Of a stretch of DNA of 64,000 bases, positions 19,660-29,273 are shown in pieces; the first letter of the stretch is position 1; each line of letters starts with the position of its first letter. Position numbers and translations under genes: made by a program. The DNA lies in the NCBI RefSeq assembly GCF_900458815.1, contig NZ_UHDZ01000001.1, positions 1,240,001-1,304,000 on the forward strand, in the 5' to 3' direction. The notes under the pieces are model-generated. The model was not told the DNA's origin. It made no database searches and was given only the letters and a program-made list of their open reading frames with translations. This DNA comes from Staphylococcus saccharolyticus (GTDB taxonomy: Bacteria; Bacillota; Bacilli; Staphylococcales; Staphylococcaceae).

Positions 19660-21081
19660 ATGTCAGAAAAACAATATGATTTAGTCGTCCTTGGCGGAGG
19701 AACTGCTGGATACGTAGCGGCTATCAGAGCCTCTCAATTAGGTAAAAAAGTAGCTATAGTTGAAAAATCTTTATTGGGAGGTACATGTTTACATAAGGGT
19801 TGTATACCAACAAAAGCACTTTTAAAATCAGCTGAAGTGCATCAAACTATTAAAAATGCTAGTAATTTCGGATTTGATGTGCGCGATTTCAAAATAAATT
19901 TTGACAAAATATTGCAACGAAAAGATGAAATTGTCAAACAAATGCATAAAGGCGTTAATCACTTAATGCAAAGTAACCACATAGATATCTTTAACGGTAT
20001 AGGAAGAATTTTAGGAACTTCAATATTTTCACCTCAAAGTGGTACGATTTCAGTTGAATATGAAAATGGGGAATCTGATCTTATTCCAAATCAATTTGTA
20101 CTCATAGCTACGGGGTCCAGACCTAAATCATTGTCATTCATTAATTTTGATCACGATAAGATTCTGTCTAGCGATGATATCTTATCGTTAAATTCATTAC
20201 CTCAAAGTCTAGCCATTATAGGCGGTGGAGTCATTGGTTTAGAATTTGCCTCGCTCATGACTGATTTAGGAACTTCTGTTACTGTCATTGAAGCCAATGA
20301 GCGTATTATACCATCTGAGAGTAAACAGATTGCTACAATATTAAAAAGAGAATTATCCTCACGTGGCGTTCGATTTTATGAAGATATAGAGTTAGATGAA
20401 AATAGTATCCAAAAATCTGATGATGGTGTTACAATTCATTTTGGAGATCAACTTGTAGAAATCGAAAAAGTTCTCATATCTATCGGTAGACAAGCAAATA
20501 CAAATGATATCGGACTCAATAATACGAAAATCAAAACAGATGAAGCTGGTCATATTATTACTAATACATTTCAACAAACCGAGGATAAACATATATATGC
20601 TGCTGGTGATTGTATAGGTAAGTTACAATTAGCCCATGTAGGTTCTAAAGAAGGTATTGTAGCGGTGGAACATATGTTTGAAGAGACTCCTATACCGTTA
20701 AATTATGACCTGATGCCAAAATGTATTTATACATATCCTGAAGTAGCATCAATTGGCAAAAGTTTAGAGCAAGCTAAAATTGCTAATATTAACGCGCGTA
20801 GCTACAAGGTATCTTTTAAAGCAATTGGCAAAGCGTTGATAGACGATATGACTGAACAAAAAGGATTCTGCGAGATGATTATTAATCAAGATACGGATGA
20901 AATTATTGGTCTAAATATGATAGGACCTCATGTAACTGAATTAATTAACGAAATTTCGTTACTGCAATTTATGAATGGCTCTTCTTTAGAACTCGGTTTA
21001 ACAACTCATGCACATCCTTCATTATCAGAAGTACTAATGGAATTAGGATTAAAAGCTGAGGGTAGAGCAATTCACATATAG
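19660..21081 (+). CDS. lpdA: Dihydrolipoyl dehydrogenase (E3) of the branched-chain complex
   Basis: E3 reoxidises the dihydrolipoyl groups of E2, using FAD and NAD. The 473-residue protein shows the FAD-binding VVLGGGTAGYVAAI, the redox disulfide Cys43/Cys48 in GGTCLHKGCIPTK, the NAD-binding AIIGGGVIGLEFASLM, and the C-terminal HAHPSLSE with the catalytic His. I chose ATG 19660 (MSEKQYDL) with AAGGAG upstream. It is the first gene of a four-gene operon with E1 alpha, E1 beta and E2. Confidence 0.94.
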   Translation: MSEKQYDLVVLGGGTAGYVAAIRASQLGKKVAIVEKSLLGGTCLHKGCIPTKALLKSAEVHQTIKNASNFGFDVRDFKINFDKILQRKDEIVKQMHKGVNHLMQSNHIDIFNGIGRILGTSIFSPQSGTISVEYENGESDLIPNQFVLIATGSRPKSLSFINFDHDKILSSDDILSLNSLPQSLAIIGGGVIGLEFASLMTDLGTSVTVIEANERIIPSESKQIATILKRELSSRGVRFYEDIELDENSIQKSDDGVTIHFGDQLVEIEKVLISIGRQANTNDIGLNNTKIKTDEAGHIITNTFQQTEDKHIYAAGDCIGKLQLAHVGSKEGIVAVEHMFEETPIPLNYDLMPKCIYTYPEVASIGKSLEQAKIANINARSYKVSFKAIGKALIDDMTEQKGFCEMIINQDTDEIIGLNMIGPHVTELINEISLLQFMNGSSLELGLTTHAHPSLSEVLMELGLKAEGRAIHI

Positions 21082-21095
21082 TAGGAGGGAAAATA

Positions 21096-22094
21096 ATGAT
21101 AGATTATAAGTCTGCAGGCCTCATTGAAGAAGACCTCAAACATATTTACAAATGGATGGACTTAGGAAGAAAGATTGATGAAAGGTTATGGTTACTTAAC
21201 CGTGCTGGTAAAATACCATTTGTTGTGAGTGGACAAGGACAAGAAGCCACTCAAATTGGTATGGCATATGCGATGCAAGATGGAGATATTTCATCTCCTT
21301 ATTATCGTGATTTAGCATTTGTTACATATATGGGAATCTCACCATTAGATACAATGCTTTCAGCTTTTGGTAAGCGTGATGATATCAATTCAGGCGGAAA
21401 GCAAATGCCATCTCATTTTAGTCATAAGGCTAAAGGAATTTTATCTCAAAGTTCACCTGTAGCTACTCAAATACCACATTCAGTGGGGGCAGCACTTGCC
21501 TTAAAAATGGACAAAAAACAAAATATTACAACTGCCACAGTTGGAGAAGGAAGTTCTAATCAAGGCGATTTTCATGAAGGACTTAATTTCGCAGGTGTAC
21601 ATCAATTACCTTTTGTTTGCGTTATTATTAATAATAAATATGCTATCTCTGTACCAGATTCTCTACAATATGCAGCTGAAAAACTTTCAGATCGTGCTTT
21701 AGGTTATGGTATATATGGAGAGCAAGTTGACGGCAATGATCCAATTGTTGTTTATAAAGCTATGAAAGAAGCTAGAGAACGTGCACTTGCTGGCAATGGG
21801 CCGACATTAATTGAAGCAGTAACTTCTCGAATGACTGCGCATTCATCAGATGATGATGATCAATATCGCTCAAAAGATGAAAGAGATTATTTGAAAGAAA
21901 ATGATTGCAACATTAAATTTAAAAACTATCTATTAGAATTAGGAATAATTGATGAACAATGGCTATCTGTTTTAGAACAAGAACATAAAAAAATCATCAA
22001 TCAAGCAACTAAATCAGCTGAAGAAGCGCCTTATCCTGGTGTAGAGGAAGCTTATTTACACGTTTATGAAGAGGGAGGACAACATAATGGCTAA
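21096..22094 (+). CDS. bfmBAA: Branched-chain 2-oxo acid dehydrogenase E1 alpha subunit
   Basis: E1 alpha binds thiamine diphosphate and decarboxylates the 2-oxo acids of valine, leucine and isoleucine, giving primers for branched-chain fatty acids. The 332-residue protein has the ThDP motif GEGSSNQGDFHEGLNFAG ending in NNKYAIS, and the phosphorylation-loop-like RMTAHSSDDDDQYRS. AGGAGGG precedes the ATG. The stop overlaps the E1 beta start by 8 bases. Assignment to the branched-chain rather than pyruvate complex rests on the operon order and position after recN. Confidence 0.92.
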   Translation: MIDYKSAGLIEEDLKHIYKWMDLGRKIDERLWLLNRAGKIPFVVSGQGQEATQIGMAYAMQDGDISSPYYRDLAFVTYMGISPLDTMLSAFGKRDDINSGGKQMPSHFSHKAKGILSQSSPVATQIPHSVGAALALKMDKKQNITTATVGEGSSNQGDFHEGLNFAGVHQLPFVCVIINNKYAISVPDSLQYAAEKLSDRALGYGIYGEQVDGNDPIVVYKAMKEARERALAGNGPTLIEAVTSRMTAHSSDDDDQYRSKDERDYLKENDCNIKFKNYLLELGIIDEQWLSVLEQEHKKIINQATKSAEEAPYPGVEEAYLHVYEEGGQHNG

Positions 22095-23070
22095 ATTTTC
22101 CTACCTAGAAGCGATACATCAAGCTCAAGATTTAGCATTAGAAAAATATCATAATACCTTTATTCTAGGTGAAGATGTAGGTAAAAAGGGGGGCGTTTTC
22201 GGTACAACACAAGGCTTACAAGAGAAATATGGTTTAGAGCGAGTAATTGATACACCTTTAGCGGAATCTAATATCATTGGTACAGCAATTGGAGCAGCAA
22301 TGTTAAACAAAAGACCAATAGCTGAAATTCAGTTTGCTGATTTTATTTTACCAGCAACTAATCAAATTATTAGTGAAGCTGCTAAAATGAGATATCGTTC
22401 AAATAATGATTGGAGTTGTCCCCTTACTATTAGAGCACCATATGGAGGTGGCGTACACGGTGGATTGTATCATTCTCAAAGTATTGAAAGTATTTTTGCG
22501 TCGACACCAGGTTTGACTATCGTGATTCCATCATCCCCATACGATGCTAAAGGACTCTTGCTATCATCAATTGAATCAAATGATCCAGTACTTTATTTTG
22601 AACATAAAAAAGCATATCGTTTCTTAAAAGAAGAAATTCCTGAAGATTATTATACAATTCCATTAGGTAAAGCAGATATTAAAAGACCCGGTGAAGATAT
22701 TACAGTATTTTGTTATGGCTTAATGGTTAATTATTGTTTACAAGCAGCTGACATATTAGCAGAAGATGGTATCAGTGTTGAAGTAGTCGACTTAAGAACA
22801 GTGTATCCTTTAGATAAAGAAACAATTATTGGTAGAGCACGTCAAACTGGTAAGGTTCTCCTTGTAACTGAAGATAATCTTGAAGGAAGTGTTATGTCAG
22901 AAGTTTCAGCGATTATTGCCGAAAATTGTTTATTTGATTTAGATGCACCAATCATGCGTTTAGCTGCACCTGATGTACCTTCAATGCCATTTTCACCTAT
23001 TTTAGAAAATGAAATTATGATGAGTCCAGAGAAAATACAAGAAAAAATGCGTAAACTTGCAGAATTCTAA
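22087..23070 (+). CDS. bfmBAB: Branched-chain 2-oxo acid dehydrogenase E1 beta subunit
   Basis: The 327-residue partner of E1 alpha; the two form the ThDP-dependent heterotetramer. Family features include LGEDVGKKGGVFGTTQGL, DTPLAESNIIGTAIGAAM, and EIQFADFILPA. I chose ATG 22087 (MAKFSYLEA), which has GGAGG 8 bases upstream and overlaps the end of E1 alpha. The E2 gene follows after 12 bases with a strong AAGGAGG. Confidence 0.93.
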   Translation: MAKFSYLEAIHQAQDLALEKYHNTFILGEDVGKKGGVFGTTQGLQEKYGLERVIDTPLAESNIIGTAIGAAMLNKRPIAEIQFADFILPATNQIISEAAKMRYRSNNDWSCPLTIRAPYGGGVHGGLYHSQSIESIFASTPGLTIVIPSSPYDAKGLLLSSIESNDPVLYFEHKKAYRFLKEEIPEDYYTIPLGKADIKRPGEDITVFCYGLMVNYCLQAADILAEDGISVEVVDLRTVYPLDKETIIGRARQTGKVLLVTEDNLEGSVMSEVSAIIAENCLFDLDAPIMRLAAPDVPSMPFSPILENEIMMSPEKIQEKMRKLAEF

Positions 23071-23082
23071 GGAGGATGTCAA

Positions 23083-24354
23083 TTGGATATTAAAATGCCT
23101 AAATTAGGTGAGAGCGTACATGAAGGAACAATAGAACAATGGTTGGTATCAGTTGGTGATCAAGTTGATGAATATGAGCCACTTTGTGAAGTAATTACTG
23201 ATAAAGTAACTGCAGAAGTGCCTTCTACAATGGCAGGGACAATTTCTGAAATAATTGTTAAAGAAGGAGAAACAGTAAGTATTAATTCAATTATTTGTAA
23301 GATTGATTCACAAAATGAGAATCAACCAACAAGTGTTAAAGAGAAAAATAATAACAATCAAAACCAATTAACTAAAGAAATTACTTCTAAATCAGAATCA
23401 AAACCTAAAAATAATGGACGATTCTCTCCAGTTGTCTTCAGGCTAGCTTCTGAACATAATATAGATCTAACACAAGTACATGGAACAGGTTTCGAAGGTC
23501 GTGTAACTAAGAAAGATATACAAGATGCTATTGATAACCCAGAGTTAGTTAATCATCCCACAACTAACGATGAGATGATTAAAAACACTAATATTTCATC
23601 AGCAACTACCTCAGAATACACTAACAAGTCAAGTCTTGTTGATATCTCTATAGCTCAACAAAGTTCATTACCTGTTAAAGGAGTGCGTAAAGCTATCGCA
23701 CAAAACATGGTAACGAGTGTGACAGAAACCCCTCACGGCTGGATGATGGTTGAAGTCGATGCAACTAATTTAGTTAAGACAAGAAATTATCATAAAGCAT
23801 CCTTTAAGCAAAACGAAGGATATAATTTAACATTTTTCGCATTCTTTGTTAAAGCTGTTGCAGAAGCCCTTAAAGCAAATCCACTTCTTAACAGCACTTG
23901 GCAAGGTGATGAAATTATTATTCATAAAGATATTAATATCTCAATAGCAGTTGCAGATAATGATAAATTATATGTACCAGTCATTAAAAATGCAGATGAA
24001 AAATCTATCAAAGGTATTGCACGTGAGATTAATGAATTAGCTCATAAAGCTAGACATGGGCAACTTAGTCAACAAGACATGCAAAGAGGTACTTTCACTG
24101 TAAACAACACTGGTTCATTCGGCTCTATATCATCTATGGGAATTATTAATCACCCTCAAGCTGCCATTTTACAAGTCGAATCCATAGTTAAAAAACCTGT
24201 TGTTATCAATGATATGATTGCAATTAGAAGTATGGTTAACTTATGTATTTCTATTGATCATCGTATTTTAGATGGTGTTCAAACTGGACAATTTATGGAT
24301 CATATTAAAAATCGCATTGAACATTACACTGTTGAGAATACAACTATTTATTAA
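23083..24354 (+). CDS. bfmBB: Branched-chain 2-oxo acid dehydrogenase E2, dihydrolipoyl acyltransferase
   Basis: The core acyltransferase of the complex, 423 residues from a TTG start at 23083 (AAGGAGG, spacing 7). Domains in order: lipoyl domain (about 1-75) with the lipoyl Lys41 in EVITDKVTAEV; an Asn/Ser/Lys-rich linker; peripheral subunit-binding domain (about 112-150, FSPVVFRLASEHNIDLTQV); and the catalytic domain with His393 and Asp397 in the HxxxDG motif IDHRILDG. Only one lipoyl domain is present, usual for this complex. Confidence 0.93.
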   Translation: MDIKMPKLGESVHEGTIEQWLVSVGDQVDEYEPLCEVITDKVTAEVPSTMAGTISEIIVKEGETVSINSIICKIDSQNENQPTSVKEKNNNNQNQLTKEITSKSESKPKNNGRFSPVVFRLASEHNIDLTQVHGTGFEGRVTKKDIQDAIDNPELVNHPTTNDEMIKNTNISSATTSEYTNKSSLVDISIAQQSSLPVKGVRKAIAQNMVTSVTETPHGWMMVEVDATNLVKTRNYHKASFKQNEGYNLTFFAFFVKAVAEALKANPLLNSTWQGDEIIIHKDINISIAVADNDKLYVPVIKNADEKSIKGIAREINELAHKARHGQLSQQDMQRGTFTVNNTGSFGSISSMGIINHPQAAILQVESIVKKPVVINDMIAIRSMVNLCISIDHRILDGVQTGQFMDHIKNRIEHYTVENTTIY

Positions 24355-24391
24355 TATGAATCAGACAAATAGAACTTTATAAATCATTTTT

Positions 24392-24441
24392 AAAGACCTC
24401 ATAAAGATTTAAAACTGTTTCACATCCTTTTCGGGGCCTTT
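24392..24441 (+). terminator. Degenerate terminator-like hairpin after the E2 gene
   Basis: AAAGACCTC (24392-24400) pairs with GGGGCCTTT (24433-24441) with one mismatch. There is no clean T-run afterwards, so its strength is uncertain. The rest of the 238-base gap holds only a short possible gene remnant (24465-24533). Confidence 0.4.
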
Positions 24442-24592
24442 AATATACCTAAATTTAAAAATAATTACTAATACATGATTCTGAAGTCCGTTTTGATATT
24501 GATGAATCTTTAATCAAGCTTGTTGAACAATAATGAGTTAATTAGTAGAATAAAAGAAGCAAATTTAACATTGAAATGAAAGGTGACCGATA

Positions 24593-25030
24593 ATGGATTT
24601 AAATTTTGATTTATATACGAACGGTGTTGTTGAACAAGCGCGTAATGAAATTGAAAATGCTGGCTACGAACAATTAACTACTGCAGACGAAGTGGATAAA
24701 GTTTTACAACAAGATGGCACTTCTCTTGTCATGATTAATTCAGTATGTGGGTGCGCTGGAGGAATCGCTCGTCCAGCAGCAGCACACGCCTTACATTATG
24801 ATAAATTACCAGAACGTTTAGTTACAGTTTTCGCAGGACAGGATAAAGAGGCAACTCAACAAGCTAGAGATTACTTCGAAGGTTATGCACCATCTAGTCC
24901 ATCATTTGCATTAATCAAAGATGGTAAAATTACCGAAATGATAGAGCGTCATCAAATAGAAGGTCATGAAGTTATGGATGTCATTAATCAGTTGCAAGAT
25001 TTATTCGAAAAATATTGCGAAGAAAGATAA
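24593..25030 (+). CDS. brxB: Bacilliredoxin BrxB (YphP/YqiW family)
   Basis: The 145-residue thioredoxin-fold protein has the unusual active site Cys52-Gly-Cys54 in [21 protein letters not shown], the hallmark of bacilliredoxins, which remove bacillithiol from oxidised protein thiols. GGTGACC before the ATG is a modest ribosome binding site. It works in the same system as YpdA, the bacillithiol disulfide reductase encoded at 51007. It sits beside the branched-chain operon as its Bacillus counterpart does. Confidence 0.92.
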   Translation: MDLNFDLYTNGVVEQARNEIENAGYEQLTTADEVDKVLQQDGTSLVMINSVCGCAGGIARPAAAHALHYDKLPERLVTVFAGQDKEATQQARDYFEGYAPSSPSFALIKDGKITEMIERHQIEGHEVMDVINQLQDLFEKYCEER

Positions 25031-25044
25031 GAGGTCTTTAACCC

Positions 25045-26022
25045 ATGTTTAAGTTAAATCCTTATAAAATTGGATTTAGGACCATTAAAACTGCTGTGGC
25101 AATGACTCTTGGAGTCATTATTTGTAAACTATTAGGATTAGACAACTATGCTTCTAGTGCAATATTAGTCGTGTTATGTATTAAACATACTAAGATACAT
25201 TCAGTTCAGGCTATTAGCTCTTGTTTGGTTTCATGTTTGCTTATTCTATTTTTAGGTTCAGCTATATTTAATTTATTAGGTCAACATGCCTTAGTTTTAG
25301 GTTTAATTGTTCTGTTATTCATACCGTTAACTGTAGTTTTAAACGTACAAGAAAGAGTTATTACTAGTTGTGTTATCTTACTTCACGTTTTTAATGCTAA
25401 AGCAATTAATGGTCATCTTATTTTAAATGAAATTATGTTGTTAGCAGTTGGCTTAGGGATTGCTTTTGCCATGAATTTGATGATGCCAAGCTTAGATAAA
25501 AAGTTAAATCAATTTAAAACTGATATTGAACATCAAATTACGGACGTTTTTAATGTTTTTAGTCAAGCTTGTGCGCTTCAAAAAGAGCACTTAGATATCA
25601 AATTTGACGCTTTATTACTGAATATTAGAAAAGTAAAATCATTAGCTTTTAGAGATGTAAAAAACCATTTTATTAGAAACGAAAATTCATACTATCATTA
25701 TTTTGATATGAGAGAAAAACAAGTTGAATTGCTTAAAAGAGTGACCTATCTTCTCGAAAGGATTGCCACTCATGATCCAATTCTTAAGAACATTTCGCAA
25801 TTAATGTCAGAGATAAGTAACAATGTTAATAGTAATGATTACACCGATTTGAGACTTCATTCACTCTATGAAATTCGTTTATCTCTTGATAAGTTACCTT
25901 TACCAAGATCACATCAAGCGTTAAATTCTCGTGCAAATATCATTCAGTTTTTAAATGAATTAGAAGAATATTTAAATCTTAAATCTCAATTTGGTTCTTT
26001 AAGATTGCATAGTGAAATATAA
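25045..26022 (+). CDS. Aromatic acid exporter family membrane protein
   Basis: The 325-residue protein has an N-terminal membrane half with about five hydrophobic segments (between residues 8 and 155) and a soluble helical C-terminal half. The start YKIGFRTIKTAVAMTLGVIICKLL and the segment NYASSAILVVLCIKHT match the aromatic acid exporter (ArAE/FUSC-like, DUF939) family. The substrate is unknown. It follows brxB by 14 bases, so the two are probably co-transcribed. A bidirectional terminator follows. Confidence 0.8.
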   Translation: MFKLNPYKIGFRTIKTAVAMTLGVIICKLLGLDNYASSAILVVLCIKHTKIHSVQAISSCLVSCLLILFLGSAIFNLLGQHALVLGLIVLLFIPLTVVLNVQERVITSCVILLHVFNAKAINGHLILNEIMLLAVGLGIAFAMNLMMPSLDKKLNQFKTDIEHQITDVFNVFSQACALQKEHLDIKFDALLLNIRKVKSLAFRDVKNHFIRNENSYYHYFDMREKQVELLKRVTYLLERIATHDPILKNISQLMSEISNNVNSNDYTDLRLHSLYEIRLSLDKLPLPRSHQALNSRANIIQFLNELEEYLNLKSQFGSLRLHSEI

Positions 26023-26026
26023 ATTA

Positions 26027-26069
26027 AACCGTTACAGTTTTCTAGTTAAAAAGAAAACATGTAACGGTT
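26027..26069. terminator. Bidirectional terminator between the exporter-like gene and the Prli42-like gene
   Basis: AACCGTTACAGTTTTCT (26027 on) pairs with AGAAAACATGTAACGGTT (ending at 26069), followed by CTTTATT on the plus strand. It lies between convergent genes. Confidence 0.75.
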
Positions 26070-26074
26070 CTTTA

Positions 26075-26170
26075 TTAATTCATTAATGGAACTAAACTAG
26101 TTAAAAGTAAAGCTAATACTACTGCAACTAACATTACAACAATGATGATACGTAAAACTTTATTATTCAA
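26075..26170 (-). CDS. 31-residue membrane protein resembling stressosome-associated Prli42
   Basis: A short reading frame on the minus strand starts with TTG at 26170-26168, 9 bases after GGAGG (complement of 26180-26184), and ends in TAA at 26077-26075. The product begins MNNKVLRIII, then has an unbroken hydrophobic run of about 20 residues (VVMLVAVVLALLLTSLVP) and ends MN. That gives a basic cytoplasmic N terminus and one membrane span. Prli42 proteins have this size and layout and are found beside M20 peptidase and exporter-like genes in Bacillus, as here. The assignment is by architecture and context, so function is inferred. Confidence 0.62.
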   Translation of the reverse strand: MNNKVLRIIIVVMLVAVVLALLLTSLVPLMN

Positions 26171-26413
26171 TTCTTAATTCCTCCAAATAATATATCAATT
26201 CAGTGATAAACACTTTAAATTCATACATTACAAAACGCATGTAAGCATCTTAAATTTATATTAATAAAATTATATACTTAAAATAATACCTTTTAAAATC
26301 TACTTTTATAAAATAATCTTATATGATTTATAACATTAAAGCAATCAATTTATTTTTGATAAACTATAAAGTCAGTTATTATATAGTTATATATGAAAGG
26401 GGCTTAATGATTG

Positions 26414-27538
26414 ATGATTAACAAAGAGCGGATAATACATACATTTTTAGAATTGGTAAAAATCAATTCAGAAACTGGACACGAACAAACGATTCAACCA
26501 ATTTTAAAAGATAAGTTTGAAAATTTAGGGTTACAAGTTTTAGAAGATAATGCATCCAATCAAGATGGATTAGGCGCCAACAATTTGATTTGTACGTTAC
26601 CAAGTAATATGACTGATAAAAATATTCCTAAACTTTATTTTACAAGTCACATGGATACTGTTGTACCAGGTATAAATATAAAACCAGAAGTAAAAAAAGA
26701 TGATTATATTTATTCAGATGGTACAACCATATTAGGCGCTGATGATAAAGCTGGCTTAGCCGCTATTCTAGAAACCATTCACAGCATAAAAGAACATCAA
26801 TTGTCTCATGGTCAAATTCAATTTGTCATAACTGCTGGAGAAGAATCAGGCTTGTTAGGGATAAAAGCAACTGATACAAATCTTTTAGATGCTGATTTTG
26901 GTTACGCGGTTGATGCAAGTAAAGACGTAGGAACAACAGTTATAGGCGCACCTACTCAAGTAAAGATTTATACAACAATAAAAGGTAAAACTGCTTATGC
27001 TAGCACACCTTCAAAAGGTATTAGTGCAATTAATATTGCCTCTAAAGTAATTAGTCGCATGAATTTAGGGCAAGTTGATGCACTTACTACAGCTAATATT
27101 GGTAAATTTCACGTAGGTTCTGCAACAAACATTGTAGCTGACGAAGTCGTATTAGAAGCAGAAGCAAGATCTCATAACGAAGAAAGTATCGAGCGTCAAG
27201 TACAACATATGAAAGATACGTTTGAAATGACTGCTTCAGAGTACGGTGGTGAAGCACAGGTAGTGATTGAAAAAAGCTATCAAGGATTTAAAGTTAATGA
27301 AAATGATAAAGTAACACAAATTGCAAAGGCTAGCGCATTGGCATTAGGTCTAAAAGGAGATACGTGTATTGCAGGAGGAGGCTCTGATGGTAGTATCATG
27401 AATCAATATGGCATACCTTCTGTTGTACTTGGTGTAGGTTATGAAAACATTCATACAACTTCTGAAAGAGTATCTACTAAAGATTTATACATGTTAGCCA
27501 ATCAACTTCTTAAAATTATTGAGCTTGTAACTGAATAA
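26414..27538 (+). CDS. M20 family metallopeptidase (peptidase T-like, YqjE family)
   Basis: The 374-residue protein has the M20 fold: metal ligands in FTSHMDTVVPG (His, Asp), GADDKAGLAAILE (bridging Asp), the general-base Glu in TAGEESGLLG, and a C-terminal His in NIHTTSERV; the dimerisation domain lies between. It should be a cytosolic tripeptidase-like enzyme. An in-frame TTG at 26411 is immediately before the ATG at 26414; I chose the ATG (MINKERI) with AAAGGGG upstream. It lies between the Prli42-like gene and gnd. Confidence 0.88.
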   Translation: MINKERIIHTFLELVKINSETGHEQTIQPILKDKFENLGLQVLEDNASNQDGLGANNLICTLPSNMTDKNIPKLYFTSHMDTVVPGINIKPEVKKDDYIYSDGTTILGADDKAGLAAILETIHSIKEHQLSHGQIQFVITAGEESGLLGIKATDTNLLDADFGYAVDASKDVGTTVIGAPTQVKIYTTIKGKTAYASTPSKGISAINIASKVISRMNLGQVDALTTANIGKFHVGSATNIVADEVVLEAEARSHNEESIERQVQHMKDTFEMTASEYGGEAQVVIEKSYQGFKVNENDKVTQIAKASALALGLKGDTCIAGGGSDGSIMNQYGIPSVVLGVGYENIHTTSERVSTKDLYMLANQLLKIIELVTE

Positions 27539-27616
27539 AGCACGCTTTTTTAATTGTTAAGATGCGTTTTATGTTACAATATTATTGAAAATTTTTGAAC
27601 AAGAGAGGTAAGTAAT

Positions 27617-29023
27617 ATGACACAACAAATTGGAGTAGTGGGTTTAGCTGTAATGGGTAAAAACCTTGCTTGGAACATCGAGTCACGCGGTTATAGCGTT
27701 TCAGTTTTTAACCGCTCAAGACAAAAGACCGACGAAATGGTTAAAGAATCAGAAGGTAAACAAATTCACCCAACATACTCTTTAGAAGAATTTGTAGAAT
27801 CTTTAGAGAAGCCTCGTAAGATTTTATTAATGGTTAAAGCTGGGCCTGCTACGGACGCTACAATAGATGGTTTATTACCTTTACTAGATGACGACGATAT
27901 TTTAATTGATGGTGGAAATACAAACTATCAAGATACAATACGTCGAAATAAAGCTTTAGCTGAGAGCAGTATTAACTTTATTGGTATGGGAGTTTCAGGT
28001 GGAGAAGTTGGTGCTTTAACTGGTCCATCATTAATGCCTGGTGGACAAGAGGCTGCATACAACAAAGTAAGAGATATATTAGATGCCATTGCTGCAAAAG
28101 CTAAAGATGGTGCATCATGTGTGGCTTATATCGGACCTAACGGAGCTGGTCACTACGTCAAAATGGTACACAATGGTATAGAATATGCTGATATGCAACT
28201 CATTTCTGAGAGTTATGCCATGATGAAAAATTTATTAGGTATGTCACATGATGAAATTTCTCAAACATTTAAAGATTGGAATGCAGGGGAACTTGAAAGT
28301 TATTTAATTGAAATTACTGGTGATATCTTCACTAAATTAGATGATGATAACGAAGCTTTAGTCGAAAAAATCTTAGATACTGCTGGACAAAAAGGTACCG
28401 GTAAGTGGACTTCTATTAATGCATTAGAATTAGGTACCCCATTAACAATCATCACAGAATCTGTATTCACTCGTTTTATTTCTTCTATTAAAGAAGAACG
28501 TATCAATGCTTCTAAATCTTTAAATGGCCCAATAGCTTCATTTGATGGTAATAAAAAAGAATTCTTAGAAAAAATCCGTAAAGCATTATATATGAGTAAA
28601 ATATGTTCATATGCACAAGGCTTTGCTCAAATGCGAAAAGCTAGTGAAGATCATAAGTGGAATCTAAAACTTGGTGAATTGGCAATGATTTGGCGTGAGG
28701 GTTGTATTATACGTGCACAATTCCTTCAAAAAATTAAAGATGCTTATGACAATAATTCGGAATTACAAAACTTATTATTAGACCCTTACTTCAAAAATAT
28801 TGTCACAGAATATCAAGATGCATTACGCGAAGTAGTAGCGACAGGTATTAAAAATGGCGTGCCAACACCTGGTTTCTCAGCAAGCATTAACTATTATGAT
28901 AGCTATCGTTCAGAAGATTTACCAGCCAATCTTATTCAAGCTCAACGTGATTATTTTGGTGCGCATACTTATGAACGTAAAGATTGCGAAGGTATCTTCC
29001 ATACACAATGGGTTGAAGAATAA
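27617..29023 (+). CDS. gnd: 6-phosphogluconate dehydrogenase, decarboxylating
   Basis: Gnd converts 6-phosphogluconate to ribulose 5-phosphate with NADP reduction in the pentose phosphate pathway. The 468-residue protein has the dinucleotide-binding [15 protein letters not shown], then [19 protein letters not shown], the catalytic Lys in [15 protein letters not shown] and the C-terminal [17 protein letters not shown] precedes the ATG. zwf, the partner enzyme, is at 32368-33852. The gene ends in a terminator that also begins a copy of the intergenic repeat. Confidence 0.97.
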   Translation: MTQQIGVVGLAVMGKNLAWNIESRGYSVSVFNRSRQKTDEMVKESEGKQIHPTYSLEEFVESLEKPRKILLMVKAGPATDATIDGLLPLLDDDDILIDGGNTNYQDTIRRNKALAESSINFIGMGVSGGEVGALTGPSLMPGGQEAAYNKVRDILDAIAAKAKDGASCVAYIGPNGAGHYVKMVHNGIEYADMQLISESYAMMKNLLGMSHDEISQTFKDWNAGELESYLIEITGDIFTKLDDDNEALVEKILDTAGQKGTGKWTSINALELGTPLTIITESVFTRFISSIKEERINASKSLNGPIASFDGNKKEFLEKIRKALYMSKICSYAQGFAQMRKASEDHKWNLKLGELAMIWREGCIIRAQFLQKIKDAYDNNSELQNLLLDPYFKNIVTEYQDALREVVATGIKNGVPTPGFSASINYYDSYRSEDLPANLIQAQRDYFGAHTYERKDCEGIFHTQWVEE

Positions 29024-29040
29024 AAACTTCATATTTTCAA

Positions 29041-29239
29041 GAGCCTGGGACACCTATCAATGTCTCAGGCATTTTTTACGTATTGGCAGTCGATAACTGA
29101 ATTAAAAATGCGCTTATATTAAACATTTTTCAACTACAGTCTAAGACCACAATATAGAGAATTTCATTTAGAAATTCTACAGACAATACAAGTTGAGGTT
29201 CGGAGCCAAGACAATGAATTCAATACAAATTCTATCCCT
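29041..29239. repeat. Intergenic repeat, copy 2 (about 200 bp), opening with the gnd terminator
   Basis: This is the second copy of the element at 3198-3386. It opens with GCCTGGGACA (29043-29052) pairing with TGTCTCAGGC (29061-29070) and a T-run, which would terminate gnd. It then has AGAATTTC and GAAATTCT forming a perfect hairpin, CAAGTTGAGGTTCGG and a tail CTATCCC. Stem bases differ between copies but pairing is kept, which points to an RNA structure. It occupies most of the 485-base gap between gnd and malA; the remainder contains the cre site and a leader without other clear features. Confidence 0.68.
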
Positions 29240-29259
29240 ACTAATAATTTTAAATAAGA

Positions 29260-29273
29260 TGTAAACGTTTGCA
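29260..29273. promoter_or_regulatory. Catabolite-responsive element (cre) upstream of malA
   Basis: TGTAAACGTTTGCA agrees with the CcpA site pattern TGNAAACGNTTNCA at every defined position. It lies about 235 bases upstream of malA. CcpA with HPr-Ser-P would be expected to repress maltose use in glucose. No promoter could be placed with confidence. Confidence 0.7.

Noticed and set aside
28854..29096. 80-codon plus-strand frame crossing the gnd end
   Set aside because: It overlaps conserved gnd codons in another frame and runs through the gnd terminator.
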